Source: Theocolax elegans
Lineage: Eukaryota; Arthropoda; Insecta; Hymenoptera; Cerocephalidae
Assembly: GCA_026168455.1 (NCBI GenBank)
Contig: CM047430.1
Coordinates: forward strand, 74,067,044-74,131,043
Direction of reading: 5' to 3'
DNA: 64,000 nt
Shown: positions 12,213 through 24,187 of the stretch, piece by piece
How positions within the stretch are numbered: position 1 is the first letter of the stretch
Layout: each line of letters opens with the position of its first letter
Position numbers and translations under genes: made by a program
The notes under the pieces: model-generated
Told to the model about the DNA's origin: nothing
Database searches by the model: none
What the model saw: the letters and a program-made list of their open reading frames with translations, nothing else

Positions 12213-14000
12213 AATTGATCAAATTAAATAATAAAGATATCGATGATGCCGAAGATAAAGAAAATTCGTTGCACAAATTAAAAAAAAAAGAAGCAAAGGA
12301 ATAGACTATCATCGAAATGTTTGCAAATATAACAATTTGTCTTAATCGTAAAAAGGAACGGCTGTACACTTCGAGATATAGGAAATAAGTATTAATACAA
12401 TCCGTTGATCTTCATCTAAGTATTTTTTCTCCGTATATACACATATATACATATATACATATACACGAAGCGAAAAGGAAGTTTATCATTTAGTATTTAA
12501 GTATAACGGGTTTGCTTCAATTGATTACACGTAAAGTACTCGTACATATACATATATATATATCCCAATGTAAATTTCGTTTGGTATAAAGACAACTAAG
12601 TTTGGTTTGTCTACATCAACGATAAGCAAAAAGTAAGGTTACGCGAATTTTCCGTTATATGCGCGAAGCGATAAATTAATTAATTGATCACGCGCGATGT
12701 ATTATGTACGTTAGATAATTCTCTATTTTTTTTTCTTATCCACACGTACCTCGGCTCGACGTATAAATATCTTATTATCGCGTAACGTTCACCTATACAC
12801 CAAACTAACGTTTTTTATTTATCTTTTTGTATTTTTGAAAATAATAGTTTTTAAGTAAATCGTCGATATGTACACACACACACACACATGGTGGATGTAT
12901 ACTTGGCAATCGCAGAGTTAAACGTCAAAAAACATTAACATCCTAAGTAGTTACAAATGATCGATTGTATAAATGCGATAGGTCGGTGCTATGTACATAT
13001 GTATATGAGGTTAGTACCAAAACGGTGTCATATCCATTAGAGTATACGGTTCATTCGCTCTACTACTCCATTTTGTTGTGGAGTACAGTCATCGCTTCCG
13101 GCAAACTCTTTTGTTTCATTTACCCTCCCTATAACCCCTTCCCTATACCCTATACCCAAAAATATATAATTTTTCATCTATCCCCACCCCACCCCACCCC
13201 ACCCCCCACAGCCTCATTTTAAGTTTTCTTTCATCTTCCACAATTGGTATGGGTATATATTACAATAGGAAAGAAAACGCTGTACGTATATATTAGATAC
13301 ATTTTTACGTACGATCTCAAGTGAACTTATACATCACAGTTAAATAAACCTGTATTACGTTTGAATGCTTCAATAAAAAAAAAGTGAACTTATATTCTCG
13401 TATTAGTAGTTTTTTTTTCACTTTTTCAATATATTATTGGGTTTGTGATGATAATCGCTTTAATAACGGGAAAGTATATTGTTGTATATGAATATATGGT
13501 GATGTTGTTCGTTCGTTCATTCGTTTCGTTTTGCGTTACAACGTATTTATTCCAAGAAATTTTCTCGTTTGATAATTTAACCGTTTATAAAAACATTGAC
13601 GATGATGGTGAGTGTGTACAGAAACAAAGATGTGGGAGGAAAATTTTTAATGAAAATTCATACGTCGGGAGTTTCATTGCGATCGATTAATATTATACTT
13701 ATTCTTATGTTACAAATATTAATGTATTTTTACGATAAAGGTTTATCGAGCTAACTAAAAAATATATATGTATATATATAGACATACGACAAAACAAAAC
13801 AAAAAAAATAATTATTATACGCGAAACAGTAATAAAAATAAAATTTCTTTCTGTATATACATGCTGATAAATTATATTATTATGAATAGTATAAATTTTA
13901 TCGTACAAAAACGGTTATTGCACGTTTATACAAAAATTTAAACTATTTCGAGTGCGTTCAACAACGATATTTACGAAAAGAGGAAAGTTATATACGCAGA
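12167..14000. other. AT-rich intergenic with simple repeats
   Basis: No gene recognised. It holds (CA)n/(TA)n at 12178-12212, TATACA-type repeats at 12435-12465 and 12545-12562, (CA)n near 12872-12888, and a C-rich block at 13120-13208 (separate entry). Open frames of 65-85 codons here have biased simple-sequence composition and no recognisable domain. Confidence 0.5.
13120..13208. repeat. C-rich (CCCCA)n block, G-quadruplex potential on - strand
   Basis: At 13182-13208 CCCCA units are repeated about five times and end in a run of six C. The stretch just upstream (13120-13158) has several further CCC runs separated by 2-5 bases. The - strand therefore has well over four G-runs of three or more in close spacing, the usual criterion for a G-quadruplex. 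Confidence 0.6.
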
Positions 14001-14678
14001 GAAAAAAAAATGGAAAGTGTATATCTTAAGGGCCAGGGACGCGAATATTTCCACTATAGCGATTAATATTCCACCTCTTGTCCGTTTTCGTTCGCAAGCT
14101 CTCGCTCGGTTTCGCTCCCCGATATTCGCTCTAAGTGACGGGCCCACTCGGAAGTTCGCTGGAAGCCACCGCGGCGGGCAGAACCTCTTGAGCGAATCAA
14201 TCGAATCACTGCACCAACCGACATCCGGTCAATCCGTCTGTCTCTATGTACTCGGAACGAATTTTTTTATTTTTACTTACTATTTTTACATTTTACACTC
14301 TACTTTATCTTTTTTCGCCCCTCCCCTAACAATTACTCGAACTATATATGCACGTTTTTTGATCGATCGATCGATCGATCGGTAGTACCCTATATGCATA
14401 TTTTCTTTTATTCGATCTCGCCTTCTTTCGCGAATCTACGATTTTTTTCTAGTTGACTTTGACTTTTTCTTTTATTTTATTTCACGTTCGTACGATTTTA
14501 CGATTTTCACACCCATATTTACTTTACCCACCTTTTCTTTTTATATACTTTTCGTTTTCTTTAATTGTACAAATAATAACTTGTTTTATTGCGTTCTGCG
14601 ATGCTCATTGAAATTAATCGTTTATAAAGTATTGTACTATGCATGTATAACGACGACGGTGCCGAGATTCAAAATTTG

Positions 14679-14721
<43 letters not shown>

Positions 14722-14881
14722 AGAAGAAAAATAAAATTAACGAGAACCGAGAATATTATATATATATATTCGTAACACAAGTTTATCTAAAAAACGCAAT
14801 AATTTTACCGGCGATGGGAATACAAGTTTTGAATTTCGCGTAATCCGATCGTTCCACCCGAATAATCCTCTCCATCCAGAT

Positions 14882-14912
<31 letters not shown>

Positions 14913-15253
14913 ATACACGCACGCACACACAGACACACGGTTAAATGTAATAAAGTATCGAATTTAAAATGCTGTTACTTACATCGCACTCTCGTCAAAG
15001 ATATACAGTCGATTCGTTTATTTCCACCAAGTCTATACATACGTACACACAAATTACACAGTGAGCGTGTGTAAATCTTGAAAAAACATCCGATCTTCGT
15101 GTATCATCGTTATATCACGACATAATCGCACTCGGTAAAGAAGAAAGAACAAAGACGGAGCTTTCGCTCCATCCCCTTCGCACGGCGCACTGTCATACAA
15201 AGTTGCGTGACTCGAACGATCGCGCGCACTGAATTTCCTTTTTGATCGAAAAG

Positions 15254-15288
<35 letters not shown>

Positions 15289-15545
15289 GAAAGAAGTAAA
15301 CTAGAGAGAGAGAGAAAGAGGGGGAAGGGGGAGATAGAAGAAGAAGAAGAAGAAGAAGAGAGAAGGAGAGGGAAGAGAGAGAGAGAGAGAGAGAGAGGAA
15401 AGAAAGAGGGATAAAAATTGTATCACCACCTGTCGGATTCGCGCGGCGTCTTATAGGAACCGTGTGTATATATGTCGGTGTTTCAAGCGAACTCCTAGGC
15501 GGAGTAAGCGGTAGCCTCCATCGCGATACTGTGGTACTGGTTTGC

Positions 15546-15594
<49 letters not shown>

Positions 15595-15920
15595 GAAGCC
15601 TATCTCGGGTATATCCTACTATCCCGTCCTCCTATCTGTACCGTTTTGAATCCCTTCTCTCTCCCTCCTCCCCCTCCACCCCCTCCACCCCCCCCCCTCC
15701 TGCCCCTCCTTCCTCATCGCTCGTCAATGTTTCTCTCTCTCTTTCCTTCTGGCCCTCGCTCATCGCGAGCACCCACGTACGCACACGGGCGCGCGGACAC
15801 TCCACTATTAATACATATCAAAGGGGCTTCCTCGTCGCTAACCTCCGCAAGGCAATCGCACGATTCTCTATTATTTTTTCTCTCTTCCCCGATTTACAAT
15901 CGTATCCGCATCTCTAACTC
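14001..15920. other. Higher-GC patch with GA/CT tracts, promoter-like
   Basis: Relative to its neighbours this region is richer in G+C and CpG, notably 14040-14250 and 15100-15860. It contains long purine tracts: (GA)n at 14682-14718, 15254-15292, 15300-15398 and 15548-15592, plus a C-rich polypyrimidine tract at 15657-15712 and a (GATC)n run near 14358-14380. Such GA-rich clusters occur at insect promoters bound by GAGA-type factors. The open frames here (14017-14385, 15462-15917) are dominated by simple-sequence translation, so I do not call a gene. It may be the promoter or untranslated leader of a gene I cannot see. Confidence 0.35.
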
Positions 15921-16932
15921 TTTATTTTTTTCCTTTATGCGTTTGTGTAATGCGAATTTCACGAAACTCGCGATGTATATATCGACTGTTCATCTAGCGA
16001 TAGGAAAATTCCATTGTCTCGTATATGGTATGCGTCGTAATGTGACTATAACATTCGATTAATTCAATCTGCAATTTGGCCTTTTTATCTCCAGATATTT
16101 GCACAAAAAAATACGTCGAACGATCGACTTTTCTAAAGTACACAAAGAAAGAAGCCTTGTTCACTTACATTTTTTTTATCAAAAATGATTTATATATATA
16201 CATATATAAATATATAATGTAGTAAAAAAAAATACATAATTTTTTTTTCACGTGCAAATAATAAAAAACGAAACAAATCGTCACTAACCGAATTAATATA
16301 GTATATTAATAATTAATTAATATACCAATTCTAGAAAACCGTATTTCATGCATTCTCTTGGGAACCATTTTTCAAAACTGTTTTTTTATTACAAAATAGG
16401 GAAGAGCGTGCATTATTTATTTCAACTAAATTTTTGTTGTGAGAAGCATCGAGTACGACGACGTAATTTTATAACAAAATAGACTTTTTTTTCAATTTCT
16501 GAATTTTTGTAATCGACGAGTTACGAGGAATCGAGATCGATAAAATTTTTCCTAAAAAATAATATAACGATCATTCGGTGATTAGAGCACATCGTCGATT
16601 TGGGATTGTGAATTTAAATTTCACATATACTGAATTAAATCTCGTAAAAAACAGATTGAATTTATACATAAATTATTGATCTTAAAATTTGTATAGTTAA
16701 AGTGATTTACAGTAACTCAATAGAGTGAGAAGACATGGTATTTGGAAAACGAATTTGTGGAATATGATTATTTTTTGTTCAAATACGAAATTTCGTGTCT
16801 TACGGTTTTGTCATATAAACACTATGGGGATAAAGATATTCGATATTTTTGAAAAACATACAAGAAAAAAGAACTTTACACCTATTAAAGTAACTCCGTT
16901 TCTAGTTAATCTACTGCTGTTTATATATATAT
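15921..16932. other. Intergenic, nothing recognised
   Basis: AT-rich sequence without a supported gene. Short TA repeats occur near 16190-16215 and 16921-16932, the latter at the edge of the fold-back that follows. Confidence 0.5.
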
Positions 16933-16933
16933 G

Positions 16934-17742
16934 ACGTATTCAACGTGAAGTGGTTTGATCAAAATTTTAAAATGCACCAAATTTTGGATACACACTGCAG
17001 ATGTTTTTCTGAATACAGAAAAAAATTTTTAGGTACTGAAATCTATTTGCTCAAAAGTTATTCTAACCTCAAAAAGTGAACTTTTTCCAAGCTTTTTCAA
17101 CACCAGCTGGGTTAACCGCTATTTAACTCAAAATCTATCAACTTTTACTATAGAACATTATATGTAACATTCGTTGCTAATTATGTTAATTTAGTTATGA
17201 TAATTTAAAAAAACACGAAATTGTTTTAAAAATTTAAATGGAAAATACCATGTTAATTTTTGTGAATTTTTTGTCTTTCTTTAAATTATCATAAATTTTT
17301 ACAGAATTAAAGGCCATAAAAATGCTACAGACCATTTGAAAGGTATTGCTCCAAGCTTCCTTTCAGACTTTTGGATAAAAAAATCAATTGCGGCGCACTT
17401 ACACTTTTTTCAAGTTGAATATTGACATGTAGTTTATGTAACATTGACCTTGAGATTAGAAATTCTAACCCAGAAGGATAAATTCTAGACATAATTAGCA
17501 ACGAATGTTACATATAATGTTCTATAGTAAAAGTTGATAGATTTTGAGTTAAATAGCGGTTAACCCAGCTGGTGTTGAAAAAACTTGGAAAAAGTTCACT
17601 TTTTGAGGTTAGAATAACTTTGGAGCAAATACATTCCAGTACCTAAAAATTTTTTTCTGTATTCAGAAAAACATCTGCAGTGTGTATCCAACATTCGGTG
17701 CATTTTAAAATTTTGATTAAACCACTTCACGTGGAATACCCC
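16934..17742. mobile_element. Fold-back element with about 250-bp arms
   Basis: The left arm starts GTATTCAACGTGAAGTGG and the right arm ends with its near complement (CCACTTCACGTGGAATACCC). The arms continue inward to about 17200 and 17490, including inverted copies of the words around ACACTGCAGATG and CAGCTGGGTTAACCGC. The centre is unique. TATATAT runs lie at both outer edges, compatible with a TA target. No coding capacity. The ends resemble those of the next element (17751), suggesting one superfamily. Confidence 0.72.
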
Positions 17743-17750
17743 ATATATAT

Positions 17751-18419
17751 GGGCTATTTCACGTTAAGTGGTATGATGAAAATTTTAAATCGTACCAAAT
17801 TTTAAGAACAGGCTGGAAATATCTTCCAGAAAATAGAAAAAAATTTTTACGTGTTAATAATAATTTGACTAAGAGTTATTTCACCATAAAAAATGGAAAT
17901 TATTCAATTTTAAAAAACAATTGCTTTCTTAAAATCTATTAACCTACAAAATCTATAAATCTCATAAAATCACTAATCATGTATTTTAAGGCATAACTTT
18001 CACCAGTGGTCTTGGCCAATAATCTAACTACCGCCATTCGGAAACTCTTGTAAAATGTGATCTTTTGAGCGGTGCTAGATCAAAATCAATTGTGGCGTGG
18101 TCGCCATTTTTTGATATTCAATATTTCCAAGTGCCCTATCTCTTCGAGATGTTAAAATTAAGAATTGTAACCCAGCTAGATAAGTTCTAAAGATTATTTT
18201 GAACAAAAGTTGTATGTGATGTTTTTTCAAAAAAATCAATAGATTTTAAATGGCTTTAAAAATAGTAAATCTTTTTAAAAATTGAAAAATTTCCATTTTT
18301 CATGGTGAAATAACTCTCAGTCAAATTATTCTTAAAACCTAAAAATTTTTTTCTATTTTCTTGAAGATATTTCCAGTTTGCTCTCAAAATTTGGTGCTAT
18401 TTAAAATTTTCATCATTAA
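17751..18419. mobile_element. Fold-back element, GGGCTATTTCACG family, right end cut
   Basis: The left end reads GGGCTATTTCACGTTAAGTGG. Inverted arms cover roughly 17770-17960 and 18230-18412, with AAAATTTTAAAT near both ends. The expected last 20-25 bases of the right end are missing: the sequence breaks off at CATCA, directly at the TTAA starting the next fragment. A full copy of the same family is at 38493-39539. Confidence 0.7.
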
Positions 18420-18628
18420 AAGGCATGTCAAGATTTTTGGTAACGGTTTTCTCGAAAACTATTCAATATTTTCGCTTCAAATTTCAAAGACATACTGATT
18501 ATTAATAAAGGAAGGCGACGGTTCTCCTAAATTTATGTAAATTGAGTTTCTTTTTTAATTAATAATTAATTTTATGTAATTTTCGAGGTCGGTAAGGTAG
18601 GGATGATAAAACTTGGCTTTGGCACCCC
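18420..18628. mobile_element. TTAA-flanked fragment related to the 11779 fold-back
   Basis: Lies between TTAA at 18416-18419 and TTAA at 18629-18632. Its right end (GGTAAGGTAGGGATGATAAA to GGCACCCC) matches the inverted left end of 11779-12162, and its middle shares TTTTCTCGAAAAC and AAGGAAGGCG-like words with it. About half the length of that element, so a deleted relative. Confidence 0.55.
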
Positions 18629-18744
18629 TTAATGATAGGCAACTGAGGAATAAAACTCTTTTTTACTATATACCGCACCACGTCGATTTTATATAATATT
18701 TGAAAAGTTAATTCGCGAAGTGTTTAGATACTTTATTTATATAT

Positions 18745-20399
18745 GGGTGGTTCTCTGTGACATCGAAGATGAAAAAAATAAATATTGCTATAACTGTGGG
18801 AATATGTTTTAGAGGTATCCAGTAGTTCTCCTGAATTTTTTCAGATTTTTTCTGGGCCATTATTTTAAGTTACAGAGAGTCAAAGTTGACATTTTAGCAC
18901 TTTTTTGCATTATATGCCCATTTTCATGAATTTTTAGCTCCCAGGGGATGCATTTTTCACTAAAAACATAACTATGACTTTTTTTGTAAAATTTTCCGAA
19001 CTTTTCATTAAAAATACTTTTAAAGGCATAAATGTATGCTGTCACACTCTTGTAAGCCATTTAAACCTTAAATAGTGAAAATCAGCAATTCTGCTGCGGA
19101 CTCTGGTAACCTAATACTGTTTAAAAGATGTCTTTTTATAGTCAGAAATTGCCTAAAAATTTCCAGAGTGGGTCTAAATCATTAAGATCACTTATGGTGA
19201 AAATATCCGGGAAAAGTGCCCGAAATATTAATAGAAATGTATATATGTTGCCTTATAACGATGAATCTAGTAGCATGATCATTGCAAAAAAATTTGTGCA
19301 CTTACCTTGGAGTGGTAGAAAAGTATCTTAACTTGTTTCAGTATCCATCTAATCCCCTGTAAGCTGCTAAAAATACAAATATTATTATACAAATGTAAAA
19401 AATTAATTTTTAAACATTTATAATGCTGAAATTTTAGTTTTACATCCCTTACAAGAATTATAATACTAATCTGAAGGATTACTATAAATATATAAACATC
19501 ATTATTACAGTAACTGAATATACGTATTTAATACAAAAGATATTTAAATAAATCGGATATATAATTATAATGAATAATATGATAACGTGACAGTGGCAAG
19601 TTTGTGAAATCTAAACAATGTATTGCTGAATAATAATAATAATAATGTTGATACTTTTATAGTAATCCTTCAGATTAGTATTATAATTCTTGTAAGGGAT
19701 GTAAAACTAAAAATCCAGCATTATAAATGTTTAAAAAATAATTTTTTATAATTTTATAATAATATTTGTATTTTTAGCAGCTTACAGGGGATTAGATGGA
19801 TACTGAAACAAGTGGAGATACTTTTCTACCACTCCAAGGTAAGTGCACAAATTTTTTTGCAATGATCATGCTACTAGATTCATCGTTATAAGGCAACAAA
19901 TATACATTTCTATTAATATTTCGGGCACTTTTCCCGGATATTTTCACCATAAGTGATCTTAATGATTTAGACCCACTCTGGAAATTTTTAGGCAATTTCT
20001 GACTATAAAAAGACATCTTTTAGACAGTATTAGGTTACCAGAGTCCGGAGCAGAATTGCTGATTTTCACTATTTAAGGTTTAAATGGCTTACAAGAGTGT
20101 GACAGCATACATTTATGTCTTTAAAAGTATTTTTAATGAAAAGTTCGGAAAATTTTACAAAAAAAGTCATACTTATGTTTTTAGTGAAAAATGCATCCCC
20201 TGGGAGCTAAAAATTCATGAAAATGGGCATATAATGCAAAAAAGTGCTAAAATGTCAACTTTGACTCTCTGTAACTTAAAATAATGACCCAAAAAAAATC
20301 TGAAAAAATTCAGGAGAACTACTGGATACCTCTAAAACATATTCCCACAGTTATAGCAATATTTATTTTTTTCATCTTCGATGTCACAGAGAACCACCC
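18745..20399. mobile_element. Long fold-back F, copy 1 (two arms of about 740 bp)
   Basis: Starts GGGTGGTTCTCTGTGACATC and ends with the exact complement, with TATATAT runs immediately outside. The left arm (about 18745-19486) and right arm (about 19655-20399) are near-perfect inverted repeats around a 170-bp spacer carrying (AAT)n. Each arm has two short open frames of about 66 codons, which therefore appear on both strands. They match no family I know and carry no transposase motif. Further copies are at 29985-30632, 32650-33400 and 34844-36498. Confidence 0.82.
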
Positions 20400-22360
20400 A
20401 TATATATCTTCGTAAAACCATGGGATAAGGGGAGATGGAGTATGGAGGTAGAATAGCAGATTATTATGTATGGAAGTACTAAAAATGTTACTAAAGACAG
20501 ACAGTAAGTACTTACATATCTCTTAATTTCACTCAGAAAACAATTAATAAATTTTATTGATTTTCGGGAATCAAGACCGCTTTAATATTTAGTAGGAATA
20601 AGAACGAACCCAGCTATTTAGAAAGTTGATAATTCTATTTATTTCCAAATAATCTTTGTTATATTATAAACTAGCTTAAACAATCGCGTAGATCGAAAAG
20701 TTACACAGCAATTTGCCCTACTTTTAGTACATTGTCCGCCATTTTGAAAATGTCCCGGACATAGTAAAATTTTGAAAAAATTCTGGGAATTTCGAACGTT
20801 TCTGATTCTGAGTATATTTTGAATATATTTTGTAACTTTTCTTTAAACAATAATACTTAAGGAGGCTAGAAAAATTCGAAGCTTTTCATTCGAAATCTTA
20901 ACATTAAATAGAAAACAAAAAAACACTCCCAATCATCTTCTCTACTTTGAGCCTACTTTTTTTATTGAAGCGTCTCCAAGTCTATCCTTCGCAAGCAAAT
21001 GTCTTACTTGTGCTGTGGTTTTCTCATTTATCGACCACGTTATCAATCGGTGAGAAACGCATCTGCGACAACCGCAATCCTCTGACCACGAAGCCGCATA
21101 GCTTGCGCAAATGTTTTATTTATCAGTTTATTAAGAAACATATTTATTTTATTGTACTTAAAATTCTGTTCAGTTGCTGGCGGCGGAATCGGGTCGGTAG
21201 GCCAACAGCGAGCTCGAGCTGCTCGGGATGGAGGCACGGCGACAATCACCAGGTAATTGTGTTTGTGATCACGGCTCGTAATTCATTTAGTATATTTGCG
21301 TGTGAGGAATAACACTGCTCACTCTTCCAAAGCCCTGTCCTGTATACAGTTACTTAAGTAAATGTGTGCTCCTGTCTGATCCCTTGTAGTAAAGCATTAT
21401 TACATTACTGTTCTCTGCAGTTAATACTTGATTTTCTTCAAGCATAGTTTGAGCATGGCTCTACCTCAACTCCTGATAAGCTGTTCGACTGCTTTCCTGT
21501 GCACCGTTGTTTGTGGGGTTCTATGTGTGGTTTGTGTAGTTTATTAGGTAGCTCGGTTGTAGGGAAGGGATAATGAGACAGTGGTAAGGTAATATAGGTA
21601 TGTAGGTAGACTCATTAGGCTTCTGTGTGCTTGTGCAAAGGGGATACATTAACTAAACTCTAAGTGCCGCTTAATGTGACATATACTATTTGCATTGTCA
21701 CAAAATGTTGTAGTTTTTTAATTTATATACAATATACATTTTTTTCGTACAAATTCGGAGGTAAACAAATGTAATTATTGAAAAATAATGTTTTTCCTTT
21801 AATTTATTGCAAAAGTAGTAACAAATAATCATAAGTAAATCAAATAGGTATTATAATATCACACATATCAACTTCAACTCGAGGATATATTATTTGAGAG
21901 ATATTATAATCTCGACAAAATAAATGTAATATTTAATTTAACTTTTACACACGAGTTACAAAAATATACAGATGAAAAAGTAAAAACGGATATAGGCTAG
22001 CAAAGTGTATAAAGATTTGGAGAAAAATAGAACAAAATAATCTTTTTTATCTGGACTCGATAGTTCCAATCATTTTTAACTTGCATCAATAACTCCTTAT
22101 AAAAATGTCTTTTAAATCTAGGTATCACAGTAGAATCAAATTCAACATTACTTAACGAATTTACGATGTGAGATGTCGAGACTAGAAACGACTGGTTCTA
22201 AGTTTCAGTACGAGATTTAACGCGCTTAGATCTGCGTATTTGACGACAAATACTAACGAAAGCAAAGTCACGTCTTCTAAACGCAGACACCCATCCAAGC
22301 TCCAATCGGTACGGGGTTACATGACTTCTAAATGGAATATTGTTATATGTAAATCTTACA
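20400..22360. other. Intergenic, with one small GC-rich exon-like island
   Basis: No gene that I can name. The only coding-like signal is the GC-rich stretch at 21174-21252 (separate entry). The rest is AT-rich and featureless to my reading. Confidence 0.45.
21174..21252 (+). other. Exon-like GC-rich island of 79 bp
   Basis: A 79-bp GC-rich stretch (GGCGGCGGAATCGGG and onward) stands in AT-rich surroundings. It is preceded by CTGTTCAG, a plausible splice acceptor, and followed by CACCAG/GTAATT, a plausible donor. Two of three frames are open across it. It could be a coding or leader exon of an unseen gene; there is no homology I can recognise. Confidence 0.25.
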
Positions 22361-22562
22361 TATTATTTTAATGTCGCTCTTTTTATGCTCCTAACTGGCG
22401 CTAATCTGCGATGGAAGCCACACGATGTCTTCGTGAAAAAAGCACGTGTTGAAAATACATTCCTCAGTGGTACTTGTATCAATTGCCCGGACCCGGGAAT
22501 CAAACCTGGGACCTCCAGATTACGAGCTCGACGCTATAACCGACCGAGCCATCGCAGACCTC
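22361..22562 (-). repeat. tRNA-derived SINE, copy 4 (most tRNA-like)
   Basis: An independent, full-length copy on the - strand, with its head at 22562. The A box reads TGGCTCGGTCGG followed by TTATAGCG, very close to a real tRNA D-arm; the B box reads GGTTTGATTCC, one base off consensus. It includes about 28 bases of body absent from the copies in unit C, and ends in an A-rich tail at 22361. Neither flank is shared with the other copies, so it was inserted separately. Confidence 0.75.
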
Positions 22563-22902
22563 TCGTTGCATTTTAAGAATTTACGTATCATTAAGATGAT
22601 GATAAGTAACTGCCGCATAATTGAAGTGAGGAAATATAAAACTTTCAACGAGATTTTTCCTAAAATTCTTAGTCAGTCTACTTTTGTAAGACTAAAGAAG
22701 ACGAAGTGTATTAATGACACTTTGATGATGTAGAACGAGAAGGTCAAAGTTGCTAAGCCGTTTCAAATACTGTTCATTCAGACGTTATTTTTGTAACTGC
22801 CTGGAAACGATTTTAAAGATTGAAACCAGAGTAAAGCAGAATTGAATTATCTCCATAGAGTAATTTATATTTTTAAGCTTATACAATAATCGCACATGAG
22901 GT
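22563..22902. other. Intergenic, nothing recognised
   Basis: Short AT-rich interval between the SINE and the duplicated LINE 5' region. An open frame of 95 codons crosses it (22446-22733) but begins inside the SINE and has no recognisable domain. Confidence 0.45.
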
Positions 22903-24187
22903 ATAAGATATCAAAAACTTTGGAGAAATCCTGCAGCACTAAGATAGTGACCACACGCCTGTCAATAGCCTTCCTAATGTCTTTGGTAACTCCAAGCAGA
23001 GCTGGCTGAGTACTATACCATTTTCTAAAACCTGCCTGCCTCTCAGCTAGAAGGTGATTTTTCTCGATAAATTCTAAACATTATTTATGAATAATCTTTT
23101 CAAGCAACTTAGAGGGTTCAAGAAGCTGTGCGATAGGTCTCGCATCACTGGTGAATTTATTACAGCCGTTTTAGCAATATGCAACTGTAGAGAATGTCTC
23201 CACTGACGTAGAAAGGTAGAAGTGGTTACAGATAAATTAAAAAGCCGTGTGATAAGTATAACCATAGACAAAGGTAATAGCTTAAACATTTGAATAGAAA
23301 TACCAAAAAGATTTGGAAGGGAGTGTTTGTAACTGGATGAGGGTGTATGAGTATGAGGGTGAGTGATTAGTTTTGGAATGGATGTAGGTGTATGATGATG
23401 TGTGTCGGTAACTGGGTTGGTGTGTTTAGCATTTGATAGATAGGTATGGGTTAGTATATATCTATATATCGACATCTCCAATGCACACAGCGACCTATCA
23501 CATTTTGGCCTGACTTTACACTTAATATTATAGTATATATAGTTTTATTAAAAAATTACAATTACATCATAAAAGATTTAATGTATTCTCTTTTATGTTG
23601 GATAAACTATTTATAAAAAGTAAATTGAATAACTTAAAAAATAATATTATATTATATTATCATCATCATCATCATCAAAAAAATTCCAATATGGCAGAAG
23701 AGGGATTGCCACCTGAAGCGATCCCTCCTGAAATAAATTACGAATGTCATCCAAAAACGCAAAGTGCAACAGTGGTGTGTTTATTACGTGATAGCGTATA
23801 TACCATTGCAGTGAATTTAATAGAAAAAAGGGTCGAATCTGCATAACTCAATCGCTAGTTATACGTGAAAAACACGAACACGAAGACATAACCTTAAAAA
23901 ATGCAAAAAATCCACCGGTGACAATTGCTAAATTAAAAAGTGAAATGGAAAATGTGAAAAGCTAAATACGCAATTTTAAAAACAAAGTACATTGAACTAA
24001 AAGAAAACTATGATAAAGTTAATGCAGAGAAAAAAACAATATTATTAAAGAAAGTGAGTGCAATGTAAATGATAAGAAAAATCAAGATAGAAATATAGAA
24101 AATATCATAAAAGAAAATGAAAATTTAAAACTTTTAAATGATGAGTTAATAAATAAAAATATTATTGAAAGAACTGAATAGTGAACT
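22903..24187 (+). repeat. Duplicated LINE 5' region, copy 1 (1285 bp)
   Basis: Direct repeat of 24188-25472 (offset 1285). It covers the apparent 5' leader of a LINE and the first part of its ORF1, beginning with the ATG at 23691. Compared with copy 2, it has one-base insertions in the coiled-coil part (near 23960, 24030 and 24165) that break the frame. The junction at 24187 lies in a short shared AAGA-containing word. A tandem 5' duplication like this is not a normal LINE insertion product. Confidence 0.8.

Noticed and set aside
13445..13690. 81-codon open frame
   Set aside because: AT-rich composition, no homology and no promoter or splice support.
14017..14385. 122-codon frame in the higher-GC patch
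   Set aside because: No recognisable domain, no splice context, and an end in simple sequence; more likely a leader or promoter region.
15462..15917. 151-codon and 138-codon frames with Arg-Glu and Pro repeats
   Set aside because: They are translations of (GA)n and C-rich tracts.
19128..19331. Conserved 66-67 codon frames in the fold-back F arms as a transposase or gene
   Set aside because: No catalytic motif, and they appear on both strands because the arms are inverted. I kept them only as an observation.
23074..23481. 135-codon - strand frame, duplicated at 24359
   Set aside because: It lies antisense to the LINE leader, in sequence rich in CA/TG words; it is duplicated passively and has no domain.
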